A stretch of 40,538 nucleotides of DNA from Bacteroidaceae bacterium (lineage in GTDB: Bacteria; Bacteroidota; Bacteroidia; Bacteroidales; Bacteroidaceae): the NCBI GenBank assembly GCA_024400995.1, contig JAKSLU010000009.1:1-40538 (forward strand), in the 5' to 3' direction. Positions 33,893 through 40,538 of this stretch are shown piece after piece; within the stretch, counting starts at the first letter, position 1; every line of letters begins with the position of its first letter. Made by a program: the position numbers and the translations under genes. Under the pieces are notes generated by a model. The model was not told the DNA's origin. It saw nothing but the letters and a program-made list of their open reading frames with translations, and did no database searches.

Positions 33893-34901
33893 GTAAATTG
33901 TACGCACGTTTTAGCCCACTTAAGGTGGAAATTAGAGGAATAAACATAACCTCGCCTGGTGCATAGCGCAGGTGACAGACGACTGTAGAGAGTCGGCGAT
34001 AGAGGAGTCGGATACCGCGAGGATGGTCGCGTCCCATGCCCAAATCGCCGTTCTCAATCACCTCCTTGAGTAATTTCTCGCCCAGGAAAGGATTGGGGGC
34101 AATGGGGAGTCGTTGGGCGGGGAGTCCAAGGTGTTGGGTGAGGATGTGGCCCACTGCGGCCATGAAGCGGGTGAGATGGAGCTGACGGAGCTGATCTGCA
34201 ATGTCCTCGGGCACACACTCTGGGTGTTGGAGTACCCAGTAGAGATCTACTAGTTGGCGCAGACCAAGTCCTTCGGTTAGGAGATGGTTAAAGGCGTGGT
34301 GCAGGAGATACACCACGGGCTGCTCCGCTATGCTGCGTCCGCTGCCCACAGGCTGTTCGGCCAGCTGGCGGTAGTAGTGCTGCAGGCGGCGATTGAGCCA
34401 CGGGTTGTGCATAATGGTCGGTGTCCAGTGCACCTCCACTGGCACTCCATGGTAGTCGGGACAGGAAATGTGGAAGGCGTTGGGCATTTCGCACTCCTGC
34501 AGATGTTCGTGCGCCCACCGTAGAGCCGCCTCGCGTCCTTCGGGCATCCAGATATCAATGTCTCCACACTGCCGATGTTCAGGTCGCGGATAGAACTGCG
34601 CCACGGCCTGCCCCTTGAGTTGCAGGCCAGGCAGGGTGCTGGCTACGTGGGTCATGAGGTGATTGCACTGCTCGATGTATAGTGCCTGTCCTATCCAGTC
34701 GAGTCGCAGCCCCTCAGGCGGCCGCATGTCCTCGGGCAGGCGTTCGATGCTGTCCATCAGCACTCCTACGAGCCACTGCACGCGTGCCATGTTGTATATC
34801 CCCAGCCACTCTGTCGCCGTGAGGGGACGAGGGAGCTCCGTCTGCGTGCCGAGGGCAATGCGCAGGAGGGAGAGAAAAGGTGCGTGGAATGGGGTGAACA
34901 T
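33879..34901 (-). CDS. Nucleotidyltransferase-fold protein (NTP_transf_5 type)
   Basis: A 340-residue cytoplasmic protein. The central part has the pol-beta-like motif of this family, 'LKGQAVAQFY' (95-104) then 'HRQCGDIDIWMP' (109-120, metal-ligand candidates Asp114 and Asp116), followed by 'EVHWTP' and a helical C-terminal half. Proteins of this type occur in capsule/exopolysaccharide loci and their donor and acceptor are rarely known. It is the last gene of the minus-strand series GH92-EpsG-GNAT-GT4, 27 nt after the glycosyltransferase. Confidence 0.8.
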   Translation of the reverse strand: MFTPFHAPFLSLLRIALGTQTELPRPLTATEWLGIYNMARVQWLVGVLMDSIERLPEDMRPPEGLRLDWIGQALYIEQCNHLMTHVASTLPGLQLKGQAVAQFYPRPEHRQCGDIDIWMPEGREAALRWAHEHLQECEMPNAFHISCPDYHGVPVEVHWTPTIMHNPWLNRRLQHYYRQLAEQPVGSGRSIAEQPVVYLLHHAFNHLLTEGLGLRQLVDLYWVLQHPECVPEDIADQLRQLHLTRFMAAVGHILTQHLGLPAQRLPIAPNPFLGEKLLKEVIENGDLGMGRDHPRGIRLLYRRLSTVVCHLRYAPGEVMFIPLISTLSGLKRAYNLQKTR

Positions 34902-34928
34902 AATGGGTGGATAGTGGTTGCTAATCGG

Positions 34929-36065
34929 CTATGTGACATGTGGTTGTAGGGTGCATAGGTCTACGTAGTAGTCCTTGAGGCACTGTCGCACGTAGGACTG
35001 CTCCCAGTGTTTGGCAATGTGCGGACGAGCCTTGCGTCCCATAGCCCTGCGTTCCTCGGGATGGTCGGCCATCCACTGCATGGCCTGCAGGAGGTGGTCG
35101 GCGGAGCGGGCTGGAACAATGAGGCCAGTCTCGCCCTCCACGACGATCTCGCGGCTGCCGTTGATGTCGGTTACTATGCAGGGGAGCTCCATGGCACCGG
35201 CCTCCAGTACTACATTGGGGAATCCCTCACGGTAGGAGGGCAACACCAGGACGTCAGCCATCTCCATCCAGGGGCGCACATCAGCCTGCATTCCGACCTG
35301 TATGATACGCTCGTTCTCAGGCAGAGGGAGGGCCTGTTCCGTAGGACCTACGAGCAGGAGGGTGCCGCGCCGCAGGCGCAGGAAGGCCTCTACTAGCTCG
35401 CGCACACCCTTGTCGGGGAGTATGCGACCGACAAAGAGGAAGACGGGATGGTTGAGGGGGGCTAGGTTCTCTAGGTGCTCTAGGTTGTCTATACTATCTG
35501 CATTGCCAGGCTGTTCTATGTTACGCGGCTGATAGTACTCCATATCCACACCGCGCACGTTGCCGTAGCCCAGGACGCGCATGGGCTTGTGCGTAATCTC
35601 GCGCTGTAGGTCGTGCATGACGCCCTGCCCCTCGGGTATGATATGGGTGGCGCAGAGGCAGGTCAGTCGGTCGGTGGTCTGGAGGATGAGCCGCTTGAGC
35701 CCCCGCTCTGTAGGCCAGACGAGTCCAGTGAACGTATGCACGCGCAGTGGTACACCTGCCAGTCGGGCAGCTATCATGGAGAGCAGACCCGCCTTGGGGG
35801 TCATGCTGTGCACCATGTCAGGACGCTCGCGCCTGAAGACTCGCCACAGTTTCCACAGCGAGCGCAGGTCGCTCCAGGGGCTGATCTGGCGTGCCATTTC
35901 CACACCGATAGTGCGCACGCCCTCACGCTCTCCGAGGGAGTGGAGATCGCTGTCGGGTGAGGAGAGAGCCACGATGTCGTGCCCCTCTTCGCTGAGTTCG
36001 CGGAGCAGTCCGCGACAAAAGATGTCGAGCGACATGCCTATGGTCGCCGTTCGGATAATCTTCAT
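34929..36065 (-). CDS. GT4-family glycosyltransferase
   Basis: A 378-residue GT-B enzyme starting MKIIRTATIGMSLDIFCRGL (ATG at 36,065 rather than TTG two codons upstream). The N-terminal acceptor domain contains 'MVHSMTPKAGLLSMIAARLA' and 'VHTFTGLVWPTERG'; the C-terminal donor domain begins near 'FLFVGRILPDKGVRELVEAF' (phosphate-binding Arg/Lys at 214 and 219) and ends with the E-x7-E motif 'EGFPNVVLE' (Glu280, Glu288). 'WPTERGLKRL' and the first half resemble Bacteroidetes EPS glycosyltransferases that act on undecaprenyl-linked sugars. It has a short Asn/Glu/Leu-rich insert near 185-203. It should add one sugar in exopolysaccharide or capsule assembly. Confidence 0.92.
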   Translation of the reverse strand: MKIIRTATIGMSLDIFCRGLLRELSEEGHDIVALSSPDSDLHSLGEREGVRTIGVEMARQISPWSDLRSLWKLWRVFRRERPDMVHSMTPKAGLLSMIAARLAGVPLRVHTFTGLVWPTERGLKRLILQTTDRLTCLCATHIIPEGQGVMHDLQREITHKPMRVLGYGNVRGVDMEYYQPRNIEQPGNADSIDNLEHLENLAPLNHPVFLFVGRILPDKGVRELVEAFLRLRRGTLLLVGPTEQALPLPENERIIQVGMQADVRPWMEMADVLVLPSYREGFPNVVLEAGAMELPCIVTDINGSREIVVEGETGLIVPARSADHLLQAMQWMADHPEERRAMGRKARPHIAKHWEQSYVRQCLKDYYVDLCTLQPHVT

Positions 36066-36086
36066 GAACAATGGCGGGGAGATGAG

Positions 36087-36662
36087 TTAAAGTGGTGTGT
36101 CCTCAATGAGCATGTCGCCATCCTCCAGTTCCTCCAGTACCTCGGTGTGTAGTACCTTTTGCGAGGAACGGAGAGAGGCCATGTTCTCGCGGTTGATGCT
36201 CTCATACATGTGCAGGCCGCAGTCGGTGGCTATGGCCATGGCCGAGAGACACATGCGTTGGGCTATGCCACGGCCCTGGTGCTGATGGTCCACCATCTTG
36301 CCCAGGTAACTCTTGCCGATAAAGAAACAGCGCAGGAAACCGTAACCCACTATGCGTTCCTCCTCCTCGGCTACGAACATAATCCATGAACGACGACCCA
36401 GCAGGGTGTGCAGCGTGGTTGCATCAAAGGCGTGTGGACGGAAGAACCTAAAGGCTCCTTCGGGCTGCCTTGCAAAGAATCCCGCCAGTGCCTCAGCATC
36501 GGCAGTGGTAGCCAGACGCAGATGCTGCTGCGCGAGGTGCTGACTGCAGCGCTTGAGGGCAGTGTGGTAGCGCAGGGCAAAGAGCAGAGCATTGAGCCAC
36601 TCTATCAGCGTCCAGATGAAAGTGAGGCGTGACTGGAGGATGTGGGCCAGTTTGTAGAGCAT
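36087..36662 (-). CDS. GNAT-family N-acetyltransferase
   Basis: A 191-residue protein. The first ~45 residues are a hydrophobic/amphipathic helix region (LTFIWTLIEWLNALLFAL), possibly membrane-bound. The GNAT core follows: 'LRLATTADAEALAGFFARQ' (strand 1/helix 1), 'MFVAEEEERIVGYGFLRC' (strands 2-4), the acetyl-CoA-binding motif A 'VDHQHQGRGIAQRM' and a late 'SINRENMASLRSSQKV' segment. Between a glycosyltransferase (21 nt) and a polymerase gene, it might acetylate an amino sugar of the polysaccharide, an inference from position only. Confidence 0.85.
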   Translation of the reverse strand: MLYKLAHILQSRLTFIWTLIEWLNALLFALRYHTALKRCSQHLAQQHLRLATTADAEALAGFFARQPEGAFRFFRPHAFDATTLHTLLGRRSWIMFVAEEEERIVGYGFLRCFFIGKSYLGKMVDHQHQGRGIAQRMCLSAMAIATDCGLHMYESINRENMASLRSSQKVLHTEVLEELEDGDMLIEDTPL

Positions 36663-36709
36663 AGTGGAGAGGTGTTAGTGGAGCAGACTGAGGCCAGAGA
36701 GGGGGACAC

Positions 36710-37819
36710 TTAGGCCTTGCCCAGATAGAACATGATGAGAGTGAAGGTGGCATGCAGCAGCAGTGCCCACGCACACTTGCGGTCCTGGTCGTCCCAGATG
36801 TGCGGGCGTATCATGATATAGGCTAGGAGCAGAGGGTAGAGGAACCAGGAGAGGTAAGCAAAGCGGTTACTGAAGGCCACGCGGTTGACCATTACCCACA
36901 GGGAGTTGGCCAGAATGTAGGTGGTGGCCAGGATATTGAGTCCCTTGTCCTCCACCTTGCGTTTGACCACGGCATACCAGGTCAGTATGACGGGCACGGA
37001 ACTGTAGAGCAGGAAGTCCCAGCGGAAGCCCATGCGCGAGAAGGTATTCTCCTCAAAGTACTGGCCGCTCAGGTACTTGTCCGTACGATCGTCCAGTCCC
37101 AGACCTCCAAAGAGTCCCGACACGGCACCACCGCCCACCAGACTGATGCCGATGCTGGCCACCCAGAGGTATATGGCCAGCTTGGGCGAACGTACCACAA
37201 AGAGGGCCGCCATGCAGCTGGCGATAGGCAGCATCACACTGCGGTGGATGCCCATGGCCAGGAACATGATGAGTCCCGCTACCAGCTTGCTGCCATCGGT
37301 GGCTATCAGCACGATGGCGTACATCACCATTGCGCAGGCTGCACCGTTGCGCAGGCCGTTCACACCATAGGTAAAGAAGGAAAAGGCGCTCAGTATAAAC
37401 ATAAAGGCCACCCACGGACTCTCCCACACCATGCGCCGACAGGCCAGGTACTGGAAGCCGATATACACAATCTCGATGCCCAGGAAGTAGGTGTTGACGC
37501 TGAAGCCCATCGACTTGCACCACGACGAGTAAACCGAAAAGAGCCACTCCGTCTCCCACTTGATGTCACTCATGCGAGGCGAGGTGCTGGCATAGCCCGT
37601 GGCGTAGTTCACCGTATCGCCGAACACGTAGCTCACGGGGCGCAGTCCGATGAACAGGATGAGCACCAACGCCAGCAGCATGGCGGGGGCAGCGGAGTGC
37701 TGCTCCAGGAGCTTGTCGTTGTTGGGGGAGCTGGCGTACTGCATGAAGACGAGTAGGCAGAATACAAAGCTCAGGACCTCAAACCACAACTGGTAATTTA
37801 TGGCGGATATAAACAGCAC
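36710..37819 (-). CDS. EpsG/Wzy-like polysaccharide polymerase
   Basis: A 369-residue integral membrane protein with about ten hydrophobic segments. The EpsG family pattern is visible: 'FIGLRPVSYVFGDTVNYATG' (the conserved 'GLR....D...Y' loop), 'SVYSSWCKSMGFSVNTYFLG', 'FFTYGVNGLRNGAACAMVM' with the conserved Asn-Gly-Leu-Arg, and 'AMGIHRSVMLPIAS' with the conserved His. Such proteins join repeat units outside the inner membrane. The start is GTG; no ATG gives a first membrane segment. It lies 23 nt after the GH92 gene. Confidence 0.88.
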   Translation of the reverse strand: MLFISAINYQLWFEVLSFVFCLLVFMQYASSPNNDKLLEQHSAAPAMLLALVLILFIGLRPVSYVFGDTVNYATGYASTSPRMSDIKWETEWLFSVYSSWCKSMGFSVNTYFLGIEIVYIGFQYLACRRMVWESPWVAFMFILSAFSFFTYGVNGLRNGAACAMVMYAIVLIATDGSKLVAGLIMFLAMGIHRSVMLPIASCMAALFVVRSPKLAIYLWVASIGISLVGGGAVSGLFGGLGLDDRTDKYLSGQYFEENTFSRMGFRWDFLLYSSVPVILTWYAVVKRKVEDKGLNILATTYILANSLWVMVNRVAFSNRFAYLSWFLYPLLLAYIMIRPHIWDDQDRKCAWALLLHATFTLIMFYLGKA

Positions 37820-37842
37820 GGGCAGTCTCTGGGTGGATGTTT

Positions 37843-40050
37843 TTAGTATTTGTCGGTCATCTCAAAGGTCAGCGTGCCTCCCTTGGTGAGCACACTGTGG
37901 TCGATGGTAGCAGCCTTGTAGGGGCGGCCGTTCCAGAGGATGCGCTTGACATATTTATTCTGGGCACTCAGGTTCTTGGCTACGATGGTGAGCTTCTTGC
38001 CAGCGGGCAGGGAGAGCTCAATGCGGGGCAGCTGGGGTGCGCCGAACACGTACTCACCGCTCACGGGACTCACGGCGTAGATGCCCATGCTGGAGAGCAT
38101 GTACCAGGCCGACATCTGGCCGCAGTCGTCGTTGCCGCTCAGACCGTCGGGGCGTGGCAGGTAGAGCTCGTCACAAATCTGGCGGACGAGTTCCTGCGTG
38201 CGGTGGGGCTGACCAGCGAGGGCATAGAGGTAGGCCACGTGGTGGGAGGGTTCGTTGCCGTGGGCGTACTGGCCGATGAGGCCCGTCACGTCGGCCAGAT
38301 TGGCATCGAGGCGGGTGTTGAAGAAGGTGTCCAGTCGCTTGCAGAAGGCCTTTTTGCCCCCCAGCAGCAGGATGAGGCCAGGCACGTCGTGCAGCACATG
38401 CCAGGTGTACTGCCAGGCATTGCCCTCGGTGTAGTCACCGCCCACACTCTCTGCGTGAGCCAGACCAGCGGGGTCAAAGGGCGACTTCCATGTGCCGTCC
38501 GCCAGGCGTGGCCGCATGAAGCCCGTCTCCTTGTCGAACAGGTGCTGGTACCATGTGGCGCGGTCGGCAAAGTAGGCCGCGTCCTCCTTCTTGCCCATGA
38601 GGCGGGCCATGTCGGCAGCGGCATAGTCGTCGTAGCTGCACTCCAGGGTGCGGCTGACGCTCTCCGACTCCGTCATGTCGGTGGGGAAGTAACCATACTT
38701 CGTATAGATAGACCACTGGCTCTTGGGCTCGTGGTCCACGGTGAGGGTGCGCTTGATAGCCTCCCAGGCACGCTCCGTGTCAAAGCCTCGGAAGCCCTTG
38801 TGGTACGCCTCGGCGATGATGCCCACGGCGTGATTGCCTATCATGCAGTAGTTGTCCTTGCCCCAGAGTTCCCATACGGACAGGATGCCTGCGCTGTCCA
38901 CATGGTTGACGAGCGACTGTACGAAGTCGTCCACGCGGTCGGGGAAGGCCAGCGTGTAGAAGGGGTGAGCGGCGCGGTAGGTGTCCCAGCACGAGAAGGT
39001 GCTGTAGTCTGGCCTCTCACCTGCATCGGCGATGTTGTTGGGCTGGATCAGAGCGTGGTAGAGGGAGGTGTAGAAACTCGTCTTCTGCTCCTTGCTGCCC
39101 TCTATGCGGATGCGCTGCAGCTGTTGCTCCCAGGCCTCGTCAGCCTGCTGTCGCACGAGGTCAAAGACGGGGCGTCCTGGCACGCGGCTCCGGGAGGGTT
39201 TGTTCAGGGAGCGTACCTCCTTCTTGAGATTGCGCATGGCACCAGCTATGCTCTTGCTGCTCAGGGCTACATGCACCTCCAGGGGGCGCTGGGAGTCGAA
39301 CTCCACGAGCAGCTTGCGGCCCTTCTCCTCAGGGCGCAGCTGGCGGTCCACCAAACGGTGGAAGGGCTGGGAGAACTCCATGACGAAGTACACGTCCTGC
39401 TCCACCCAGATGTTGCTCCTCACGTGGCCAGAGATGGTGCTGGGATTCTCCACGTTCACCTCGCACTGCGTGATGTGCTCATAGTACTGATTCTCACGCC
39501 AGGCAGGGCCGTGCTGCAGGTCGATGTAGAGGCCGTACTGGGCGTGCATGGGGGTCTTCTCCTCCGTGGGGTAGGTGAAACGATAGCAGCCCACATGCTC
39601 CGTTGCCGTGGCCTCGCAGCGTATGTTGCCGTTGTCGAGCGTCACGGCATAATAGCCCGGGCGCGCCGTCTCGCTGCTCTTCTGGTAGGTGCTGCTGAAG
39701 GCTCCCTCGCGGCACTCACGGTCTGAGGCGGGAGCGTCCCAGCCCCTGGAGGGGAGCATGACGGGCTGTATGAGAATGTCGCCCAGGTCGGCGCAACCCG
39801 TGCCGTTGAGGCAGGTCTGCGCAAAGCCCCATATCTTGGGGTCGCTATACACATAGCCCGTGCAGTACTCCCAGCCCACAGCTCCCGTCCAGGGCGAGGC
39901 CTGTACCAGTCCGAAGGGGACGCAGGCACCCGGGAAGGTGTGCCCCGTGGCGGCAGTGCCGATAAAGGGGTTGACGTAGTCCGTGAGTCGCTCGGCCTGC
40001 AGAGAGAGTACCGATGTGAGCAGAGTGATGATCGCTATGAGGCGTTTCAT
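37843..40050 (-). CDS. Secreted GH92 alpha-mannosidase
   Basis: A 735-residue enzyme with signal peptide MKRLIAIITLLTSVLSLQA. It follows the GH92 plan from start to end: 'YVNPFIGTAATGHTFPGACV' then 'PFGLVQASP' at the N-terminus, 'SCWDTYRAAHPFYTL', the general-acid region 'YTEGNAWQYTW' (Glu542), 'GQYAHGNEPSHHVAYLY' (Glu600) and 'GNDDCGQMSAWYMLSSMG' (Asp pair near 640) for the calcium-assisted catalytic base. GH92 enzymes release alpha-linked mannose from N-glycans or yeast mannan. It heads a minus-strand series with polysaccharide-synthesis genes, an odd pairing of a catabolic exoenzyme with assembly genes. Linkage specificity cannot be told from sequence here. Confidence 0.95.
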   Translation of the reverse strand: MKRLIAIITLLTSVLSLQAERLTDYVNPFIGTAATGHTFPGACVPFGLVQASPWTGAVGWEYCTGYVYSDPKIWGFAQTCLNGTGCADLGDILIQPVMLPSRGWDAPASDRECREGAFSSTYQKSSETARPGYYAVTLDNGNIRCEATATEHVGCYRFTYPTEEKTPMHAQYGLYIDLQHGPAWRENQYYEHITQCEVNVENPSTISGHVRSNIWVEQDVYFVMEFSQPFHRLVDRQLRPEEKGRKLLVEFDSQRPLEVHVALSSKSIAGAMRNLKKEVRSLNKPSRSRVPGRPVFDLVRQQADEAWEQQLQRIRIEGSKEQKTSFYTSLYHALIQPNNIADAGERPDYSTFSCWDTYRAAHPFYTLAFPDRVDDFVQSLVNHVDSAGILSVWELWGKDNYCMIGNHAVGIIAEAYHKGFRGFDTERAWEAIKRTLTVDHEPKSQWSIYTKYGYFPTDMTESESVSRTLECSYDDYAAADMARLMGKKEDAAYFADRATWYQHLFDKETGFMRPRLADGTWKSPFDPAGLAHAESVGGDYTEGNAWQYTWHVLHDVPGLILLLGGKKAFCKRLDTFFNTRLDANLADVTGLIGQYAHGNEPSHHVAYLYALAGQPHRTQELVRQICDELYLPRPDGLSGNDDCGQMSAWYMLSSMGIYAVSPVSGEYVFGAPQLPRIELSLPAGKKLTIVAKNLSAQNKYVKRILWNGRPYKAATIDHSVLTKGGTLTFEMTDKY

Positions 40051-40074
40051 GGTGAGTTTGTGTTATTTGGCCGA

Positions 40075-40082
40075 CAAAGTTA
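40075..40082 (-). promoter_or_regulatory. Candidate -7 element of the GH92/polysaccharide operon
   Basis: CAAAGTTA on the plus strand, TAACTTTG on the minus strand, fits TAnnTTTG and lies 25 nt ahead of the GH92 start. No TTTG occurs 19-21 nt upstream on that strand. It is the same octamer as found before the OmpA/LruC operon. Confidence 0.45.
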
Positions 40083-40133
40083 CAAAAAAATGCAGACATC
40101 GGAGTGCTCCGAGGGCAGAAAAATGCAGAAATG

Positions 40134-40165
40134 TTTGGTCGCGTGACAAATTATTCGTAATTTTG
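40134..40165 (+). promoter_or_regulatory. Promoter of the tRNA-Thr gene
   Basis: TTTG at 40,134-40,137, 20 nt, TAATTTTG at 40,158-40,165: a full consensus match. The predicted transcription start is about 38 nt ahead of the tRNA. Confidence 0.7.
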
Positions 40166-40209
40166 CAGCCGCAAGACTAGGAGCAACCATCGTTCTCCTC
40201 CGCTCTGCT

Positions 40210-40282
<73 letters not shown>

Positions 40283-40294
40283 CAGAAAAGGCTT

Positions 40295-40342
40295 AAAAAT
40301 TCCGTAATAACTGCTTAGAAATCAGTGTATTGCGGAATTTTT
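40295..40342 (+). terminator. Hairpin terminator after tRNA-Thr
   Basis: AAAAATTCCGTAATA (40,295-40,309) pairs with TATTGCGGAATTTTT (40,328-40,342) with one G-U-type mismatch, and the inner ACTG (40,310-40,313) pairs with CAGT (40,323-40,326). The T run makes it a good rho-independent terminator, reading both ways. Confidence 0.75.
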
Positions 40343-40363
40343 TATTTTAAGAAATCCGCCAAA

Positions 40364-40446
40364 GTGTATCATAAAATGGGCATAAAATGGGCATAATTTG
40401 ATACACAATGATACACATTTGATACACTGATTAGTGCTTGATACAC
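40364..40446. repeat. Cluster of short direct and inverted repeats next to the tRNA
   Basis: GATACAC occurs at 40,400, 40,410, 40,421 and 40,440, and inverted (GTGTATC) at 40,364. ATAAAATGGGC is repeated in tandem at 40,371-40,381 and 40,382-40,392. Such clusters beside a tRNA resemble the arm-type sites at the end of an integrated element or iterons. No integrase gene lies inside the window. The stretch 40,347-40,538 has no convincing ORF. Confidence 0.55.
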
Positions 40447-40504
40447 TCCGTTTGCTAACTCGGATGCAGCAAAAAACTTACCACTTGGAAAAGCCGCGCG
40501 CGTT

Positions 40505-40538
40505 TGACCCCCGAGGGCGAAGTTGCGCTGACCCCCGA
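40505..40538. repeat. Direct repeat TGACCCCCGA at the window edge
   Basis: TGACCCCCGA occurs at 40,505-40,514 and 40,529-40,538, a 24-bp period that runs to the window edge and could be the start of a longer tandem array. Confidence 0.45.

Overview
The window looks like chromosomal DNA of a Bacteroidales bacterium, most likely Prevotella-like, with a GC-rich codon bias (GC judged by eye at a little over half). The signs are Bacteroidetes-type promoters (TTTG about 19-20 nt ahead of TAnnTTTG), absence of clear Shine-Dalgarno sites, SusD-era style lipoproteins and secreted glycosidases with short C-terminal 'GR...GIYI..GKK' tails, an Omp28-family protein, an UpxY/NusG-like antiterminator, a LruC-domain lipoprotein and a conserved recA-folB pair. 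All functional calls rest on reading the sequence and on remembered family signatures; no database search was run.

Left block (1-16,512, + strand). After the tail of an upstream gene and a long perfect hairpin comes one tight four-gene unit: a membrane-embedded AraC-type regulator, a 64-aa peptide whose stop overlaps the next start, a fimbrillin-like lipoprotein, and a 4469-aa secreted protein made of about seven tandem right-handed beta-helix modules. This unit is bracketed by two arrays of 22-bp-period repeats of the same family in opposite orientation.

Middle block (16,513-28,580). A relic type II toxin-antitoxin pair with a textbook promoter lies directly ahead of recA and folB (+). Facing them on the - strand is a probable long transcription unit running from a GH84 beta-N-acetylglucosaminidase through an Omp28-like thioredoxin-fold protein, a GH2 beta-galactosidase and an N-acetylhexosamine 1-kinase (NahK-like) to an orphan ribonucleotide-reductase C-terminal domain and a phosphopantetheinyl transferase. 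The glycosidases plus the kinase suggest harvesting and salvage of galactose/GlcNAc-containing host glycans. A third 22-bp-period array, with compensatory changes in its dyads, abuts the GH84 stop codon.

Right block (28,581-40,050, all - strand). One operon encodes three related outer-membrane beta-barrel proteins (one with an intact OmpA domain, one with a degenerate one), a LruC lipoprotein and the UpxY-like antiterminator. A second operon starts with a GH92 alpha-mannosidase and continues with exopolysaccharide-type genes: an EpsG-like polymerase, a GNAT acetyltransferase, a GT4 glycosyltransferase and a nucleotidyltransferase-fold protein.

Right edge (40,051-40,538). A tRNA-Thr(CGT) with its own promoter and terminator is followed by gene-free DNA packed with short direct and inverted repeats, resembling the attachment end of an integrated element whose body would lie outside the window.
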